Positions 34,448-43,847 of a stretch of DNA of 64,000 bases are shown here, piece by piece. Below the pieces are notes generated by a model that was given only the letters and a program-made list of their open reading frames with translations, searched no databases and was not told where the DNA came from. The translations under genes were made by a program, and so were the position numbers. Numbering within the stretch: the first letter of the stretch is position 1; the number at the start of each line of letters is the position of its first letter. Source of the DNA: Klebsiella huaxiensis. GTDB lineage: Bacteria; Pseudomonadota; Gammaproteobacteria; Enterobacterales; Enterobacteriaceae. The stretch lies in the NCBI RefSeq assembly GCF_003261575.2, contig NZ_CP036175.1, forward strand, positions 4,650,001 through 4,714,000. The letters run 5' to 3'.

Positions 34448-35650
34448 ATGCGCATCCTTCACACTTCTGACTGGCACCTTGGGCAAAATTTTTACAGCAA
34501 AAGCCGCGCCGCTGAGCATCAGGCGTTTCTCGACTGGCTGCTGACCAGCGCCCAGGAGCATGAGGTTGATGCCATTATTGTCGCGGGCGATATTTTTGAT
34601 ACCGGCTCCCCGCCGAGCTACGCGCGTGAGCTGTATAACCGCTTTGTCGTTCAGCTACAGCAGACCGGCTGCCAACTGGTAGTACTGGCGGGAAACCACG
34701 ATTCGGTGGCGACCCTCAATGAATCGCGGGATATTCTCGCCTTCCTGAAAACCACGGTAGTCGCCAATGCCGGTCACGCTCCTTTTATTCTGCCCTTGCG
34801 TGATGGTTCAGCGGGGGCGATTTTTTGCCCTGTTCCGTTCCTGCGCCCGCGCGAGCTGGTCACCAGCCAGGCCGGTCACTCCAGCGGCGAAAAGCAACAG
34901 CAGCTTCTCAGCGCCATCAGCGACTACTATCAGCAGCAGTACCAGCAGGCCTGCGAACTGCGTGGCGACCAGCCGCTGCCGATTATCGCCAGCGGTCATT
35001 TGACCACCGTCGGCGCCAGCAAAAGCGACGCGGTTCGCGAAATCTATATCGGCACCCTCGATGCCTTTCCGGCAAGCCACTTTCCCCCTGCCGATTACAT
35101 CGCGCTTGGCCATATTCACCGGGCGCAAGTGGTGGGTGGCTGCGAGCATATTCGCTACAGCGGATCGCCCATCCCGCTGAGCTTTGACGAAACCGGGAAA
35201 AACAAAAGCGTCAACCTGGTGACCTTTAGCAATGGTCGTCTGACGGACGTCACGCCGCTCATCGTCCCCATAACCCAGCCGCTGGCAGTATTAAAGGGCG
35301 ATTTTGCCAGCATCAGCGAGCAGTTGAATCAGTGGCAAGATAATAACCAGCAACCCGCCGTCTGGCTGGATATTGAAATCACCAGCGACGAGTATTTACA
35401 TGATATTCAACGCAAAATCCAGGCACAGACCGAAACGCTACCGGTAGAAGTGCTGCTGGTACGCCGCAGCCGTGCCCAGCGCGAGCGCATACTGGCGGGA
35501 GAACGGCGGGAAACGCTCAGCGAACTGCAGGTCGAGGACGTATTCGCCCGTCGTCTGGCGCTGGAAACCCTGGAAGAGGCGCAGCAGCAGCGTCTGGAAC
35601 AACTGTTTAATGAAACGCTGCATAGTCTGAACGGTGAGGATCGCCTGTGA
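34448..35650 (+). CDS. sbcD: exonuclease subunit SbcD
   Basis: SbcD is the Mre11-like nuclease subunit of SbcCD, which cuts DNA hairpins and processes blocked ends. The 400-residue protein has the metallophosphatase motifs DWHLGQ (D8, H10), GDIFD, GNHDS, SGHLT and GHIHRAQ, then a capping domain. Length equals E. coli SbcD. It overlaps sbcC by 4 bp (GTGA). Its promoter may lie in the end of an ERIC-like element directly upstream. Confidence 0.98.
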   Translation: MRILHTSDWHLGQNFYSKSRAAEHQAFLDWLLTSAQEHEVDAIIVAGDIFDTGSPPSYARELYNRFVVQLQQTGCQLVVLAGNHDSVATLNESRDILAFLKTTVVANAGHAPFILPLRDGSAGAIFCPVPFLRPRELVTSQAGHSSGEKQQQLLSAISDYYQQQYQQACELRGDQPLPIIASGHLTTVGASKSDAVREIYIGTLDAFPASHFPPADYIALGHIHRAQVVGGCEHIRYSGSPIPLSFDETGKNKSVNLVTFSNGRLTDVTPLIVPITQPLAVLKGDFASISEQLNQWQDNNQQPAVWLDIEITSDEYLHDIQRKIQAQTETLPVEVLLVRRSRAQRERILAGERRETLSELQVEDVFARRLALETLEEAQQQRLEQLFNETLHSLNGEDRL

Positions 35651-38600
35651 AAATCCTGAGCTTACGTCTGAAAAACCTCAACTCGCTCAAAGGCGAGTGG
35701 AAAATCGATTTCACCGCCGAGCCGTTCGCCAGCAACGGGCTGTTCGCCATTACCGGGCCGACCGGTGCCGGAAAAACCACCCTGCTCGACGCCATCTGTC
35801 TCGCGCTGTATCACGAAACCCCGCGTCTGAGCAGCGTATCGCAGTCGCAGAACGATCTGATGACCCGCGACACCGCCGAATGTCTGGCAGAAGTGGAGTT
35901 CGAGGTCAAAGACATCGCCTACCGCGCCTTCTGGAGCCAGAACCGGGCAAGAAACCAGCCGGATGGTAATCTACAGGCCCCGCGCGTCGAGCTGGCGCGC
36001 TGCGACGACGGCAAGATCCTCGCCGATAAGGTCAAAGATAAGCTGGAAATGACCGCCACCCTCACCGGGCTGGATTATGGTCGCTTCACCCGCTCAATGC
36101 TGCTGTCGCAGGGGCAGTTCGCCGCCTTCCTCAACGCCAAACCCAAAGAGCGCGCCGAGCTGCTGGAAGAGCTAACCGGTACCGAAATTTACGGTCAGAT
36201 TTCAGCCCAGGTCTTTGAAAAGCATAAGCTTGCCCGCATCGAGCTGGAAAAACTTCAGGCCCAGGCTTCCGGCGTCCTGCTGCTGAGTGACGAGCAGCAG
36301 CAGGCGCTCCAGCAAAGTTTGCAAGTACTTACTGATGAAGAAAAACAGCAGGTTAGCGAGCAAACCAGTCTGCAAAACGCCCGTCAATGGCTGATGCGTC
36401 GTGAAGAGCTGACGACAGAAAATCTGAAGGCCCAGGCCACGCTGCGCGAGGCGCAGTCTGCGCTCGAACAGGCGCAGCCGCAGCTGACCGCACTGCTCAA
36501 TGCGCAGCCCGCCGAACACTTGCGCCCGCATTGGACGCGCCAGCAGGAACAAGCCACCGCGCTGGCGCAAACCCGCCACCAGAGAGAAGAAGTAAATACT
36601 CGCTTACATGAACGGCTACGGCTGCGGGCAGGCATTCGTCTCGCCGCCCAGCAGCAGTCAGAGCGCCTGCGCGGCCAACAGCACACGCTATCCGCATGGC
36701 TAAAAGAGCACGACCGTTATCAGCAGTGGGGAAATGCGCTGGCGGGCTGGCGGGCAGCGTTTCAACAGCAGGCCCGCGATGCACAGCAGCAATCCACCCT
36801 GCAACAGCGCCTGATGGAAACGACCCGCAGGCTGGCTGAACTCCCCTCAGCCATGCTAACGCTGGATGCCGAACAAGTGGCCCTCGAGTTGACGCAGCAC
36901 ACAAAGGCCCGGCCTCTGCGTCAGCAGCTTTCTTCTCTCTATAGCCAGCTACAACCGCTCAGCCAACGGTTATTACAGCTAAATGCCGCCGAACAGGCCA
37001 GCAAACAGGAACAGGAAAAGCTGGAAGCGACTCTGGCTCAGCGCCGACAGGCCTATAAAGAGAAGAATCAGCAGTTCAGCGATGTGAAAGCCCTGTGTGA
37101 AATGGAGGCGCGGATTGCCGGACTTGAGGCCGATCGCGCCCGTCTCCAGCCCGGCTCACCGTGCCCGCTCTGCGGTTCCGAACAGCATCCGGCTATCGCC
37201 GAGTATCAGGCGCTGGTTCCCGGCGTTAACCAGGCGCGTCGTGATGCGCTAGAGCGCGAAGTTAAACAACTAGCAGAGGCCGGGGCACAGGTTCGCGGCG
37301 AGCTGGATGCACTGCTTAAACAGCAGCAAAAAGAGATCGCTGAGAAAGCATCCCTTCTCCAACAGGAGCAAGCGCTCACATCACAATGGCAGGCGACGAT
37401 CGCCGGATTAAATATCGACCTGAAGCCGAAGGATGATATTCCCGGCTGGCTGGATGCGCAGCAAGAGCATGAACAGCGGCTATATCAGCACCAACAACGC
37501 TTGAACTGGCAGGCCCAGCAGCAGGAGTGCCAGCAGCAGCTGCAACAGCTTCAGCAAGAACAAGAGCAGCGCAACGTCGCACTGGCGGCTGAGCTGAGCG
37601 CGTTTGCGCTGAGCTTACCCGCCCCGGACCAGGCCACGAACTGGTTAGCGCTGCGGGAAGAAGAGACCCGCAGCTGGCAAAACAAACAGAACGAAGCCAC
37701 GGCTATTCAGGAGCAGCTCCAGCAGTTGACGCCGCTACTGGAAGCACTACCGGAAACCGAGCAACAAGCCGAGCCAGCGCCGCTGGAAGGCTGGCGTCAG
37801 GTGCATGACGACTGCCTGGCGCTTCAGAGCCAGTGGCAAACGCTGGGGCAGCAGGAAAATCAGCAACAAACTCAGCTAACGGAGACCGAAAAACAGTTCA
37901 GCGCCGCGCTGGCCGCCAGCCCGTTCGCCGACCAGCAGGTATTCCTTGCCGCACTGCTGGATGAAGAGACGCGCCTGCGCCTCGAACGGCTGAAGCAGAC
38001 GCTGGAGAGCACGCTACAGCAGAATCAGGCGCTGGCGCTGCGGGCCCGTGAAACGCTGGATAGCCACAGTCAGCAACCGCCAGCAGAAACGGACATCAGC
38101 CAGCCGCTTGAGCAAGTACAGGAAAAACTCCAGCAACTGGCGTCGCGACTGCGCGAGAACAGTGCCCGTCAGGGCGAAATTCGCCAGCAACTGAAGCAGA
38201 ATAGCGAAAACCAGCAGCGTCAGCAGTCGTTACACCAGCAGATGGAACGCGCGGCTCAGGAAGTGGAGGACTGGGCGTGGCTGAACTCGCTTATCGGCTC
38301 CAAAGAGGGCGATAAATTCCGTAAATTCGCCCAGGGGCTGACGCTGGATAATCTGGTGTGGCTGGCCAACCATCAACTCAACCGCCTGCATGGTCGCTAT
38401 CTGTTGCAACGTAAAGCCAGTGAGGCGCTGGAGCTGGAAGTGGTCGATACCTGGCAGGCGGATGCGGTGCGCGACACACGGACCCTTTCCGGTGGCGAGA
38501 GCTTCCTCGTCAGCCTCGCTCTGGCGCTGGCGCTGTCCGACCTGGTGAGCCATAAAACGCGAATCGACTCGCTGTTTCTTGATGAGGGTTTCGGTACGCT

Positions 38601-38781
38601 GGATAGCGAAACCCTTGATACCGCGCTGGATGCGCTGGATGCACTTAACGCCAGCGGCAAGATTATTGGCGTGATAAGCCACGTCGAGGCAATGAAAGAG
38701 CGTATCCCCGTACAAATTAAAGTGAAAAAAATCAACGGGCTGGGTTATAGCCGCCTGGATAAAACCTTCGCCGTCGAGTAG
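35647..38781 (+). CDS. sbcC: exonuclease subunit SbcC
   Basis: SbcC is the Rad50-like SMC ATPase of the SbcCD nuclease. It is 1044 residues (E. coli 1048), starting with GTG inside the sbcD stop. Walker A GPTGAGKTT is near residues 38-46. Two long glutamine-rich coiled coils flank the zinc hook CPLC at C506/C509. The ABC signature LSGGESFL starts at 947, followed by Walker B SLFLDEGFGTLD. The coiled coils have diverged far more from E. coli than the heads. With REPs and ERICs as hairpin substrates in this genome, the role is fitting, but that link is inference. Confidence 0.98.
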   Translation: MKILSLRLKNLNSLKGEWKIDFTAEPFASNGLFAITGPTGAGKTTLLDAICLALYHETPRLSSVSQSQNDLMTRDTAECLAEVEFEVKDIAYRAFWSQNRARNQPDGNLQAPRVELARCDDGKILADKVKDKLEMTATLTGLDYGRFTRSMLLSQGQFAAFLNAKPKERAELLEELTGTEIYGQISAQVFEKHKLARIELEKLQAQASGVLLLSDEQQQALQQSLQVLTDEEKQQVSEQTSLQNARQWLMRREELTTENLKAQATLREAQSALEQAQPQLTALLNAQPAEHLRPHWTRQQEQATALAQTRHQREEVNTRLHERLRLRAGIRLAAQQQSERLRGQQHTLSAWLKEHDRYQQWGNALAGWRAAFQQQARDAQQQSTLQQRLMETTRRLAELPSAMLTLDAEQVALELTQHTKARPLRQQLSSLYSQLQPLSQRLLQLNAAEQASKQEQEKLEATLAQRRQAYKEKNQQFSDVKALCEMEARIAGLEADRARLQPGSPCPLCGSEQHPAIAEYQALVPGVNQARRDALEREVKQLAEAGAQVRGELDALLKQQQKEIAEKASLLQQEQALTSQWQATIAGLNIDLKPKDDIPGWLDAQQEHEQRLYQHQQRLNWQAQQQECQQQLQQLQQEQEQRNVALAAELSAFALSLPAPDQATNWLALREEETRSWQNKQNEATAIQEQLQQLTPLLEALPETEQQAEPAPLEGWRQVHDDCLALQSQWQTLGQQENQQQTQLTETEKQFSAALAASPFADQQVFLAALLDEETRLRLERLKQTLESTLQQNQALALRARETLDSHSQQPPAETDISQPLEQVQEKLQQLASRLRENSARQGEIRQQLKQNSENQQRQQSLHQQMERAAQEVEDWAWLNSLIGSKEGDKFRKFAQGLTLDNLVWLANHQLNRLHGRYLLQRKASEALELEVVDTWQADAVRDTRTLSGGESFLVSLALALALSDLVSHKTRIDSLFLDEGFGTLDSETLDTALDALDALNASGKIIGVISHVEAMKERIPVQIKVKKINGLGYSRLDKTFAVE

Positions 38782-38804
38782 TTCTCCCCCATCAATATCC
38801 TCAC

Positions 38805-38838
38805 AAAAGGCCCCTCCCTTCGGGGAGAGGCCGCATTT
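38805..38838 (+). terminator. terminator after sbcC
   Basis: GGCC-C-CTCCC (38809-38818) and GGGAG-A-GGCC (38823-38832) pair with one mismatch around a TTCG tetraloop, followed by GCATTTTG. It lies about 25 nt after the sbcC stop. Confidence 0.75.
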
Positions 38839-38849
38839 TGCCGTTCGGC

Positions 38850-39000
38850 GCATTACATGCAAACATTTCATTCACGATTAATCTTGATGTTACACGAAAC
38901 TGCATGATAAGTTACCTGTAATCCTCAATTATGACTGTTAATCATGCATTTCGTGCAAATTCGTGCATTAACAGTTTTGACTGACGGAAAGTGCCACAGG
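38850..39000 (+). promoter_or_regulatory. repeated TGCA/TTCGTG motif upstream of the DUF4406-like gene
   Basis: This gap holds several copies of one motif: CATGCATTTCGTGCAA at 38943, GTGCAAATTCGTGCAT overlapping it, and on the opposite strand CATGCAGTTTCGTGTAA (38890-38906). The double copy is framed by a perfect 9-bp inverted repeat, ACTGTTAAT (38934-38942) and ATTAACAGT (38967-38975). I do not recognise the site of a known enteric regulator. A regulatory role for the downstream gene is inferred. Confidence 0.45.
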
Positions 39001-39051
39001 AAATGAAACCTTCAATAGCACTCCCTTTCACGCATCAATAAGGTCTTAAAC

Positions 39052-39414
39052 ATGAAAAGCTCTCTTATTTTGATCGCCGGCCCGGTACGCAGCGGCACCA
39101 ATAATCGCCCGGAATTAATCGACGCTAACCTGAACAACATGGCGCAGGTTGCGCTAAGCGTTTACCAAAAAGGTCATATCCCCGTGGTTGGCGAATGGTT
39201 GGCTTTACCTGTTGCCAAAGCGGCAGGTTCAAAGGAAATTGGCGATCCGATTAGCGAGGAGTATCTCTATCCCGTCGCGCACCGTTTGATTAGCCGTTGT
39301 AACGCTATTTTGCGAATGCCGGGCCAATCCCGGGGGGCAGACCTGGATATTCAGGAAGGGAAAAAACTGGGGCTTACGATTTACTATGCTCTGGAAGAGA
39401 TCCCAGATCTGTAA
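39052..39414 (+). CDS. DUF4406 / nucleoside 2-deoxyribosyltransferase-like protein
   Basis: A 120-residue Rossmann-like protein. LIAGPVRSG at the start and RCNAILRMPG...SRGADLDIQEGKKLGLTIYY near the end resemble the NDT/DUF4406 fold, whose members cleave or transfer nucleoside sugars or have unknown roles. In E. coli, araJ occupies this place between sbcC and mak. The start follows AAGG by 8 nt. The gene is convergent with mak and has its own elaborate upstream region. The function is unknown and the fold assignment is moderate. Confidence 0.7.
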   Translation: MKSSLILIAGPVRSGTNNRPELIDANLNNMAQVALSVYQKGHIPVVGEWLALPVAKAAGSKEIGDPISEEYLYPVAHRLISRCNAILRMPGQSRGADLDIQEGKKLGLTIYYALEEIPDL

Positions 39415-39462
39415 GCAACCAACATCCGTTGCGCAGCACCAACCGCGCAATGGGCTCATTAT

Positions 39463-40368
39463 TTACAGCGGCCACAGCCAGGCCGCGCCTCGCACGCCGC
39501 TGGAATCACCATGCATCGCCTGGCGAATCGGCGTCTCACACTCGCCGCCGAAGACCCAGAGTTTCAGCAGATTCGGCAACGTTTGATACAATCGCTCGAT
39601 ATTGCTCATCCCCCCGCCCAGCACAATGACATCCGGGTCGAGAATATTCACCACGTGAGCCAACGACTTCGCCAGCCGCATTTCATAGCGGCTCAGCGCC
39701 AGTTCAGCCAGCGGATCCTGCTCATCGACGCGCAGCATAATCTCGCGGCCTTTCAGCGGATTACCGCTCAATCGTTGATAATCGGTCGCAAAGCCGGTGC
39801 CGGAAATAAAGGTTTCGATACAGCCCTGCTTGCCGCAGTAGCACGGCACTTGCGCGCGATAGCACAGTTCGTCTTCATCCATCCACGGCAGCGGATTGTG
39901 TCCCCACTCGCCCGCAGTACCGTTACCACCAATATGGGCACGCCCATTTAGCGCCACGCCGGAACCGCAGCCGGTACCGATAATCACCGCAAATACCGTT
40001 TGCGCCCCGGCCGCCGCGCCGTCTACTGCTTCCGATACCGCCAGACAGTTGGCATCATTTGCCAGACGCACTTCGCGATTCAGGCGCTGACTGAGATCTT
40101 TATCAAACGGCTGGCCGTTGAGCCAGGTCGAGTTGGCATTTTTGACCACGCCGGTATAGGGTGAAATCGAGCCGGGGATCCCCATACCGACCGTGCCGCG
40201 CTGCCCCGTAGCCTGTTCAGCCATCTCCACCAACAAGGCAATCGTCTCTATAGTCTGCCGATAGTCGTCCCTCGGCGTGGGCAAACGGTGGCGAAATAGT
40301 TGCTCACCCTGGTCACTCAGCGCGATGACTTCCGTTTTTGTTCCACCTAAATCAATCCCAATGCGCAC
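39463..40368 (-). CDS. mak: fructokinase
   Basis: Mak is a ROK-family sugar kinase that phosphorylates fructose (and mannose) with ATP. Starting at GTG 40368 (SD GAGGAA, 6 nt away) it is 301 residues, close to the E. coli 302. Motifs are GIDLGGTKTEV (phosphate binding), EWGHNPLPW, and the zinc site CYCGKQGCIE. An upstream ATG would add 35 residues that overlap the rdgC start region and are not conserved. It is divergent from rdgC. Confidence 0.95.
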   Translation of the reverse strand: MRIGIDLGGTKTEVIALSDQGEQLFRHRLPTPRDDYRQTIETIALLVEMAEQATGQRGTVGMGIPGSISPYTGVVKNANSTWLNGQPFDKDLSQRLNREVRLANDANCLAVSEAVDGAAAGAQTVFAVIIGTGCGSGVALNGRAHIGGNGTAGEWGHNPLPWMDEDELCYRAQVPCYCGKQGCIETFISGTGFATDYQRLSGNPLKGREIMLRVDEQDPLAELALSRYEMRLAKSLAHVVNILDPDVIVLGGGMSNIERLYQTLPNLLKLWVFGGECETPIRQAMHGDSSGVRGAAWLWPL

Positions 40369-40459
40369 TGTAAATTCCTCTCCCCGATTAACAATGCAAG
40401 CATAGCGACAATTCGCTATCATGCCCGCTGGATTTAACGACAAAGCCGTGGAAATTATC

Positions 40460-41371
40460 ATGCTGTGGTTCAAAAATTTAATGGTTTATCGTCTCAGCCG
40501 CGACATTTCCTTGCGTGCCGAGGAGATGGAAAAACAGCTGGCCGAGCTGACATTTACCCCGTGTGGCAGCCAGGATATGGCCAAAACTGGTTGGGTTTCG
40601 CCGATGGGATCGCACAGCGATGCGCTGACGCATACGGCAAATGGCCAGATAGTTATCTGCGCACGTAAAGAAGAAAAGATCCTGCCGTCGCCGGTGATCA
40701 AACAGGCGCTGGAAGCGAAGATCTTTAAGCTGGAAGCCGAGCAGGGCCGCAAGCTAAAGAAAACCGAGAAAGACTCGCTGAAAGACGAAGTGCTGCACTC
40801 TCTGCTGCCGCGCGCTTTCAGCCGTTTCAGCCAGACCATGATGTGGATCGATACCGTCAACGGGTTGATCATGGTGGACTGCGCCAGCGCCAAAAAAGCG
40901 GAAGATACGCTGGCGCTGCTGCGTAAAACCCTAGGCTCGCTGCCGGTCGTCCCGCTGGCGCTGGAAAACCCGATCGAGCTGACGCTCACCGAGTGGGTTC
41001 GTTCCGGTACCGTGGCTCAGGGCTTCCAGTTGCTGGATGAAGCCGAGCTGAAAGCAATGCTGGAAGATGGTGGCGTGATCCGCGCGAAGAAACAGGATCT
41101 GGTCAGCGACGAAATTGCCGTGCACATTGAAGCCGGTAAAGTGGTTACCAAACTGGCGCTCGACTGGCAGCAGCGTATTCAGTTCCTGATGTGCGATGAT
41201 GGTTCAATTAAACGCCTGAAGTTCTGTGATGAGTTGCGCGATCAGAATGAAGATATTGACCGGGAAGATTTCGCTCAACGCTTTGACGCGGACTTTATTC
41301 TGATGACCGGCGAACTGGCCGCGCTAATTCAGAATCTGGTGGAAGGATTAGGCGGCGAAGCGCAGCGTTAA
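40460..41371 (+). CDS. rdgC: recombination-associated protein RdgC
   Basis: RdgC is a ring-shaped, nonspecific DNA-binding protein that restrains RecA and protects replication forks. From ATG 40460 (MLWFKNLMVYRL) it is 303 residues, the E. coli length. Conserved stretches FSRFSQTMMWIDT, ELTLTEWV and RLKFCDELRDQNEDIDREDF are visible. It is divergent from mak and convergent with ppnP. Confidence 0.98.
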   Translation: MLWFKNLMVYRLSRDISLRAEEMEKQLAELTFTPCGSQDMAKTGWVSPMGSHSDALTHTANGQIVICARKEEKILPSPVIKQALEAKIFKLEAEQGRKLKKTEKDSLKDEVLHSLLPRAFSRFSQTMMWIDTVNGLIMVDCASAKKAEDTLALLRKTLGSLPVVPLALENPIELTLTEWVRSGTVAQGFQLLDEAELKAMLEDGGVIRAKKQDLVSDEIAVHIEAGKVVTKLALDWQQRIQFLMCDDGSIKRLKFCDELRDQNEDIDREDFAQRFDADFILMTGELAALIQNLVEGLGGEAQR

Positions 41372-41413
41372 CCTCACTCATTCCTTCCTGCCTGAGCAGG
41401 AAGGATATTTGTC

Positions 41414-41698
41414 TTACAGATAGCGGCACAGATAGGAAGTTGGTTCAGCCACCTGCAAATTAAACTCGCTATTCCCCGGAACGTTGAATACTTCACCGGC
41501 AGCATACACTTTCCACTCGGTTTCACCCGGCAGAAGCACGTTCAGCGCGCCGCTAACCACGGTCATCTCTTCGGGCTGCCCGGTGCCAAAGGTATATTCC
41601 CCTTCCGCCATCACGCCCACGCTTGCACGACCAGTGCTGCTGCTGGTGAAGCCAATAGATTTTACTTTTCCGTCAAAGTATTCATTGCTTTGAAGCAT
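41414..41698 (-). CDS. ppnP: pyrimidine/purine nucleoside phosphorylase
   Basis: PpnP (YaiE) is a small cupin-fold enzyme that splits nucleosides with phosphate. From ATG 41698 it is 94 residues, the E. coli length, with STGRASVGVM, GEYTFGTG and the C-terminal SYLCRYL. An upstream in-frame ATG would add 21 residues with no family match. Confidence 0.96.
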   Translation of the reverse strand: MLQSNEYFDGKVKSIGFTSSSTGRASVGVMAEGEYTFGTGQPEEMTVVSGALNVLLPGETEWKVYAAGEVFNVPGNSEFNLQVAEPTSYLCRYL

Positions 41699-41785
41699 AA
41701 ACTCGCCCTTATGATCTTGTGTTGAAGGCACAATATAGGGGGCGCTCCTTGCCCCTGTCACGCAAAATTAACGCGTTGCATCAGG

Positions 41786-42466
41786 TTAGACTAATAGTTC
41801 TGCCGCCAGCCTTGATACCAGCACATTTGACAATAGAACCGGAATATCCAGCGCTTTTTGTAACACGTCACGATGCTGCTGGTGGTAGCACAGACAATCC
41901 AGCATCAGTACATCAGCCCCTTGCGCTATCAACTCCCTGGCCGCGGCCAGTAAATCATCTTTGCTACCGCTAACCGGATTGGAGATGGCATACAGTGGTG
42001 TATTTTCTAACACCCGCCATTTCTCCTGCTGTAGCGGCAAAATCTCTTCAACCGGAACAATCACCCCAACCTGGTGACCGTCAACAATGGATGCCACCAG
42101 CGGCGGGATGATCCTTTGCGGTTCGAGCAGGATCGCATTATTCGCCGCAAAGCCGCGAAAAGGATGGGTACTCATCAGTAAAATAAGATCGTAATTTTGT
42201 TTGTCGAGCATCGCGATAGCACTATGCAAATCCCGCTCTACCTTTTGCCGAGAAACCTGCGCAATTTGATTATCGCTCAGCAAGGTCAGTAACGTCTCTT
42301 CGCCGGATTCCACGGCATACTCCTGCATAACCTTTTCACGCGCCATTTTGCCAAGCAGGCTAATGTGGGTGATTTGATCTTCCCTGATATGCTCGGTTAA
42401 AAGCGGCAACATCTCCGCCACCGGTACTACCCCAATGGTCAAAATAGCCATCGATGCACTACTCAT
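41786..42466 (-). CDS. aroM: AroM family protein
   Basis: A 226-residue protein related to E. coli AroM (225), whose function is unknown; in E. coli it lies in the aroL-yaiA-aroM operon under TyrR and TrpR control. Family segments are ILTIGVVPV, SLLGKMAREKVM, GVIVPVEEILP and DVLMLDCLCYHQ. The start is ATG 42466. Here a 255-bp gap separates it from yaiA, larger than expected for a simple operon. That gap holds a small GCCCG/CGGGC hairpin (42673-42686) and no clear gene. Confidence 0.93.
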   Translation of the reverse strand: MSSASMAILTIGVVPVAEMLPLLTEHIREDQITHISLLGKMAREKVMQEYAVESGEETLLTLLSDNQIAQVSRQKVERDLHSAIAMLDKQNYDLILLMSTHPFRGFAANNAILLEPQRIIPPLVASIVDGHQVGVIVPVEEILPLQQEKWRVLENTPLYAISNPVSGSKDDLLAAARELIAQGADVLMLDCLCYHQQHRDVLQKALDIPVLLSNVLVSRLAAELLV

Positions 42467-42721
42467 ATCATGTACCTTTCTAGTACCGCTGTTTAAAAAC
42501 AGGCTTCTATTAACAACATCTGCCCCATGGTGACTAAAAATCAACCGTCGAGAAGCGTAGCAGGTTAGCGCCGCTATAGAATGTAAAGATTCCAGAAGCG
42601 TTAAAAACGCTCCTGAAAATCCATAATTTAGGTAATCATTAGTACTGCTAATAGATTAAAAATGTGATAGATGCCCGGTAACGGGCCTTTTCAGAGCGAG
42701 TCCCGGACATTAATAGGGGAA

Positions 42722-42913
42722 TTATGATTTGTCAGGATCTTCGTAGCGCTGTTTTGCATCTCGCGCTTCTTGTTCTGAGGGATGCTCGCTGATAAGCGAG
42801 TTGGGCGTGGGATGATCAGCGCGTAGTTCATACCATGTCACCGATTGACCTTCCGGCCCTTTTTCAACAGCAACGATACGCGCTTCTCTTGGATATGGAG
42901 GTTTGGTCGGCAT
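42722..42913 (-). CDS. yaiA: small protein YaiA
   Basis: A 63-residue protein equal in length and closely similar to E. coli YaiA (PTKPPYPREA...VTWYELRADHP...ISEHP). Function unknown. SD AAGGAAG precedes the ATG. It lies 71 nt downstream of aroL in the same direction, part of the aroL transcription unit. Confidence 0.93.
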   Translation of the reverse strand: MPTKPPYPREARIVAVEKGPEGQSVTWYELRADHPTPNSLISEHPSEQEARDAKQRYEDPDKS

Positions 42914-42984
42914 AACGCTTCCTTTTTCTACTTTAAGAATTTTAAAGTATAGGCGCAGCCGATCCGTTTACCGTAAGCAAAATC

Positions 42985-43512
42985 TTAACTGCTGTAGGTC
43001 GCCCCGCAAACCGTCGCCATAATCTGCTCAACCACTTCATCCGGCGATACGGTCGCATCAATAATATGATGCGCGGCAGCACGATACAGCGCTTCTCTCT
43101 GCGCCAACACCTCACCCACTTCATCGCGGATGGGTTTCCCGGTCAGCGTCGGACGCTGCTCAGCTTTCGGATAGGCTTCCAGGCGGTCAATCAGTGCAGA
43201 AACCGAGGCTTCCAGATAAATCACGACGCCGTTCTCACGCATAAACTGACGGTTGTATTCACTAAGAATAATGCCGCCACCGGTGGCGATAATCGTCGCC
43301 GGCTTCGCGACTCTTTCCAGAGCCTGAGTTTCCAGTGCGCGAAAACGCTCCCAGCCTTCCTGCTGGACGATAGCCGCGACCGTGCGCTGCTCATGTTCCT
43401 GCAGCTCATGGTCCGTGTCAGCAAACTGGAAACTGCGAACTTGCGCCAGCGCGTGACCGATGGTTGTTTTACCGCAGCCGCGAGGCCCGACAAGAAAAAT
43501 TAGCTGTGCCAT
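42985..43512 (-). CDS. aroL: shikimate kinase 2
   Basis: AroL phosphorylates shikimate at the 3-hydroxyl, a step of aromatic amino acid synthesis. The 175-residue P-loop kinase has Walker A GPRGCGKTT (9-17), DTDHELQ, the ATGGGIIL segment and RPTLTGKP in the lid. It is about one residue longer than E. coli AroL. TyrR boxes lie upstream, so repression by TyrR with tyrosine is expected. Confidence 0.97.
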   Translation of the reverse strand: MAQLIFLVGPRGCGKTTIGHALAQVRSFQFADTDHELQEHEQRTVAAIVQQEGWERFRALETQALERVAKPATIIATGGGIILSEYNRQFMRENGVVIYLEASVSALIDRLEAYPKAEQRPTLTGKPIRDEVGEVLAQREALYRAAAHHIIDATVSPDEVVEQIMATVCGATYSS

Positions 43513-43599
43513 TACCGAAGACCCCTTGGTTCCGCGTTTTGCGGATATAAAGAAAGCGAAAAGAGAAACAATGGTACCGCAAACTTACTCAATGACATC

Positions 43600-43681
43600 C
43601 GTAAAATAAACGTTACACACCATCTACAAACCCTTTCACCTTAGTATTTGAAAGGACTTTACATGTAAACTTATCATTGCA
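43600..43681 (-). promoter_or_regulatory. aroL regulatory region with TyrR boxes
   Basis: Two TyrR-type boxes (consensus TGTAAA-N6-TTTACA) are visible. CGTAAA-N6-GTTACA (43600-43617) matches at 10 of 12 positions. TGTAAA-N6-ATTGCA (43664-43681) matches at 10 of 12. Their centres are 64 bp apart, about six helical turns. The rest of 43513-43847 holds promoters of aroL and the DUF2076 gene; no TrpR site was identified. Confidence 0.6.
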
Positions 43682-43847
43682 TTTGGTGTTATGCCAGCTT
43701 TACTTTCCCGCAAAAGTTATTTTTTGTTCGCAGTCTGGCGTAAACAGTAACACATTTCTGCATAGCTTTACGCGGCAACATATTTACAACATGGTTCGTT
43801 CAGAGAGACTCTGACGCTCATTAATTAGTATGACTGAGGAATGTATT

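Noticed and set aside
42673..42690. Terminator GCCCG-GTAA-CGGGC followed by CTTTT
   Set aside because: It points in the plus direction, where no upstream gene would need it. The stem is only 5 bp, so I do not call it a feature.
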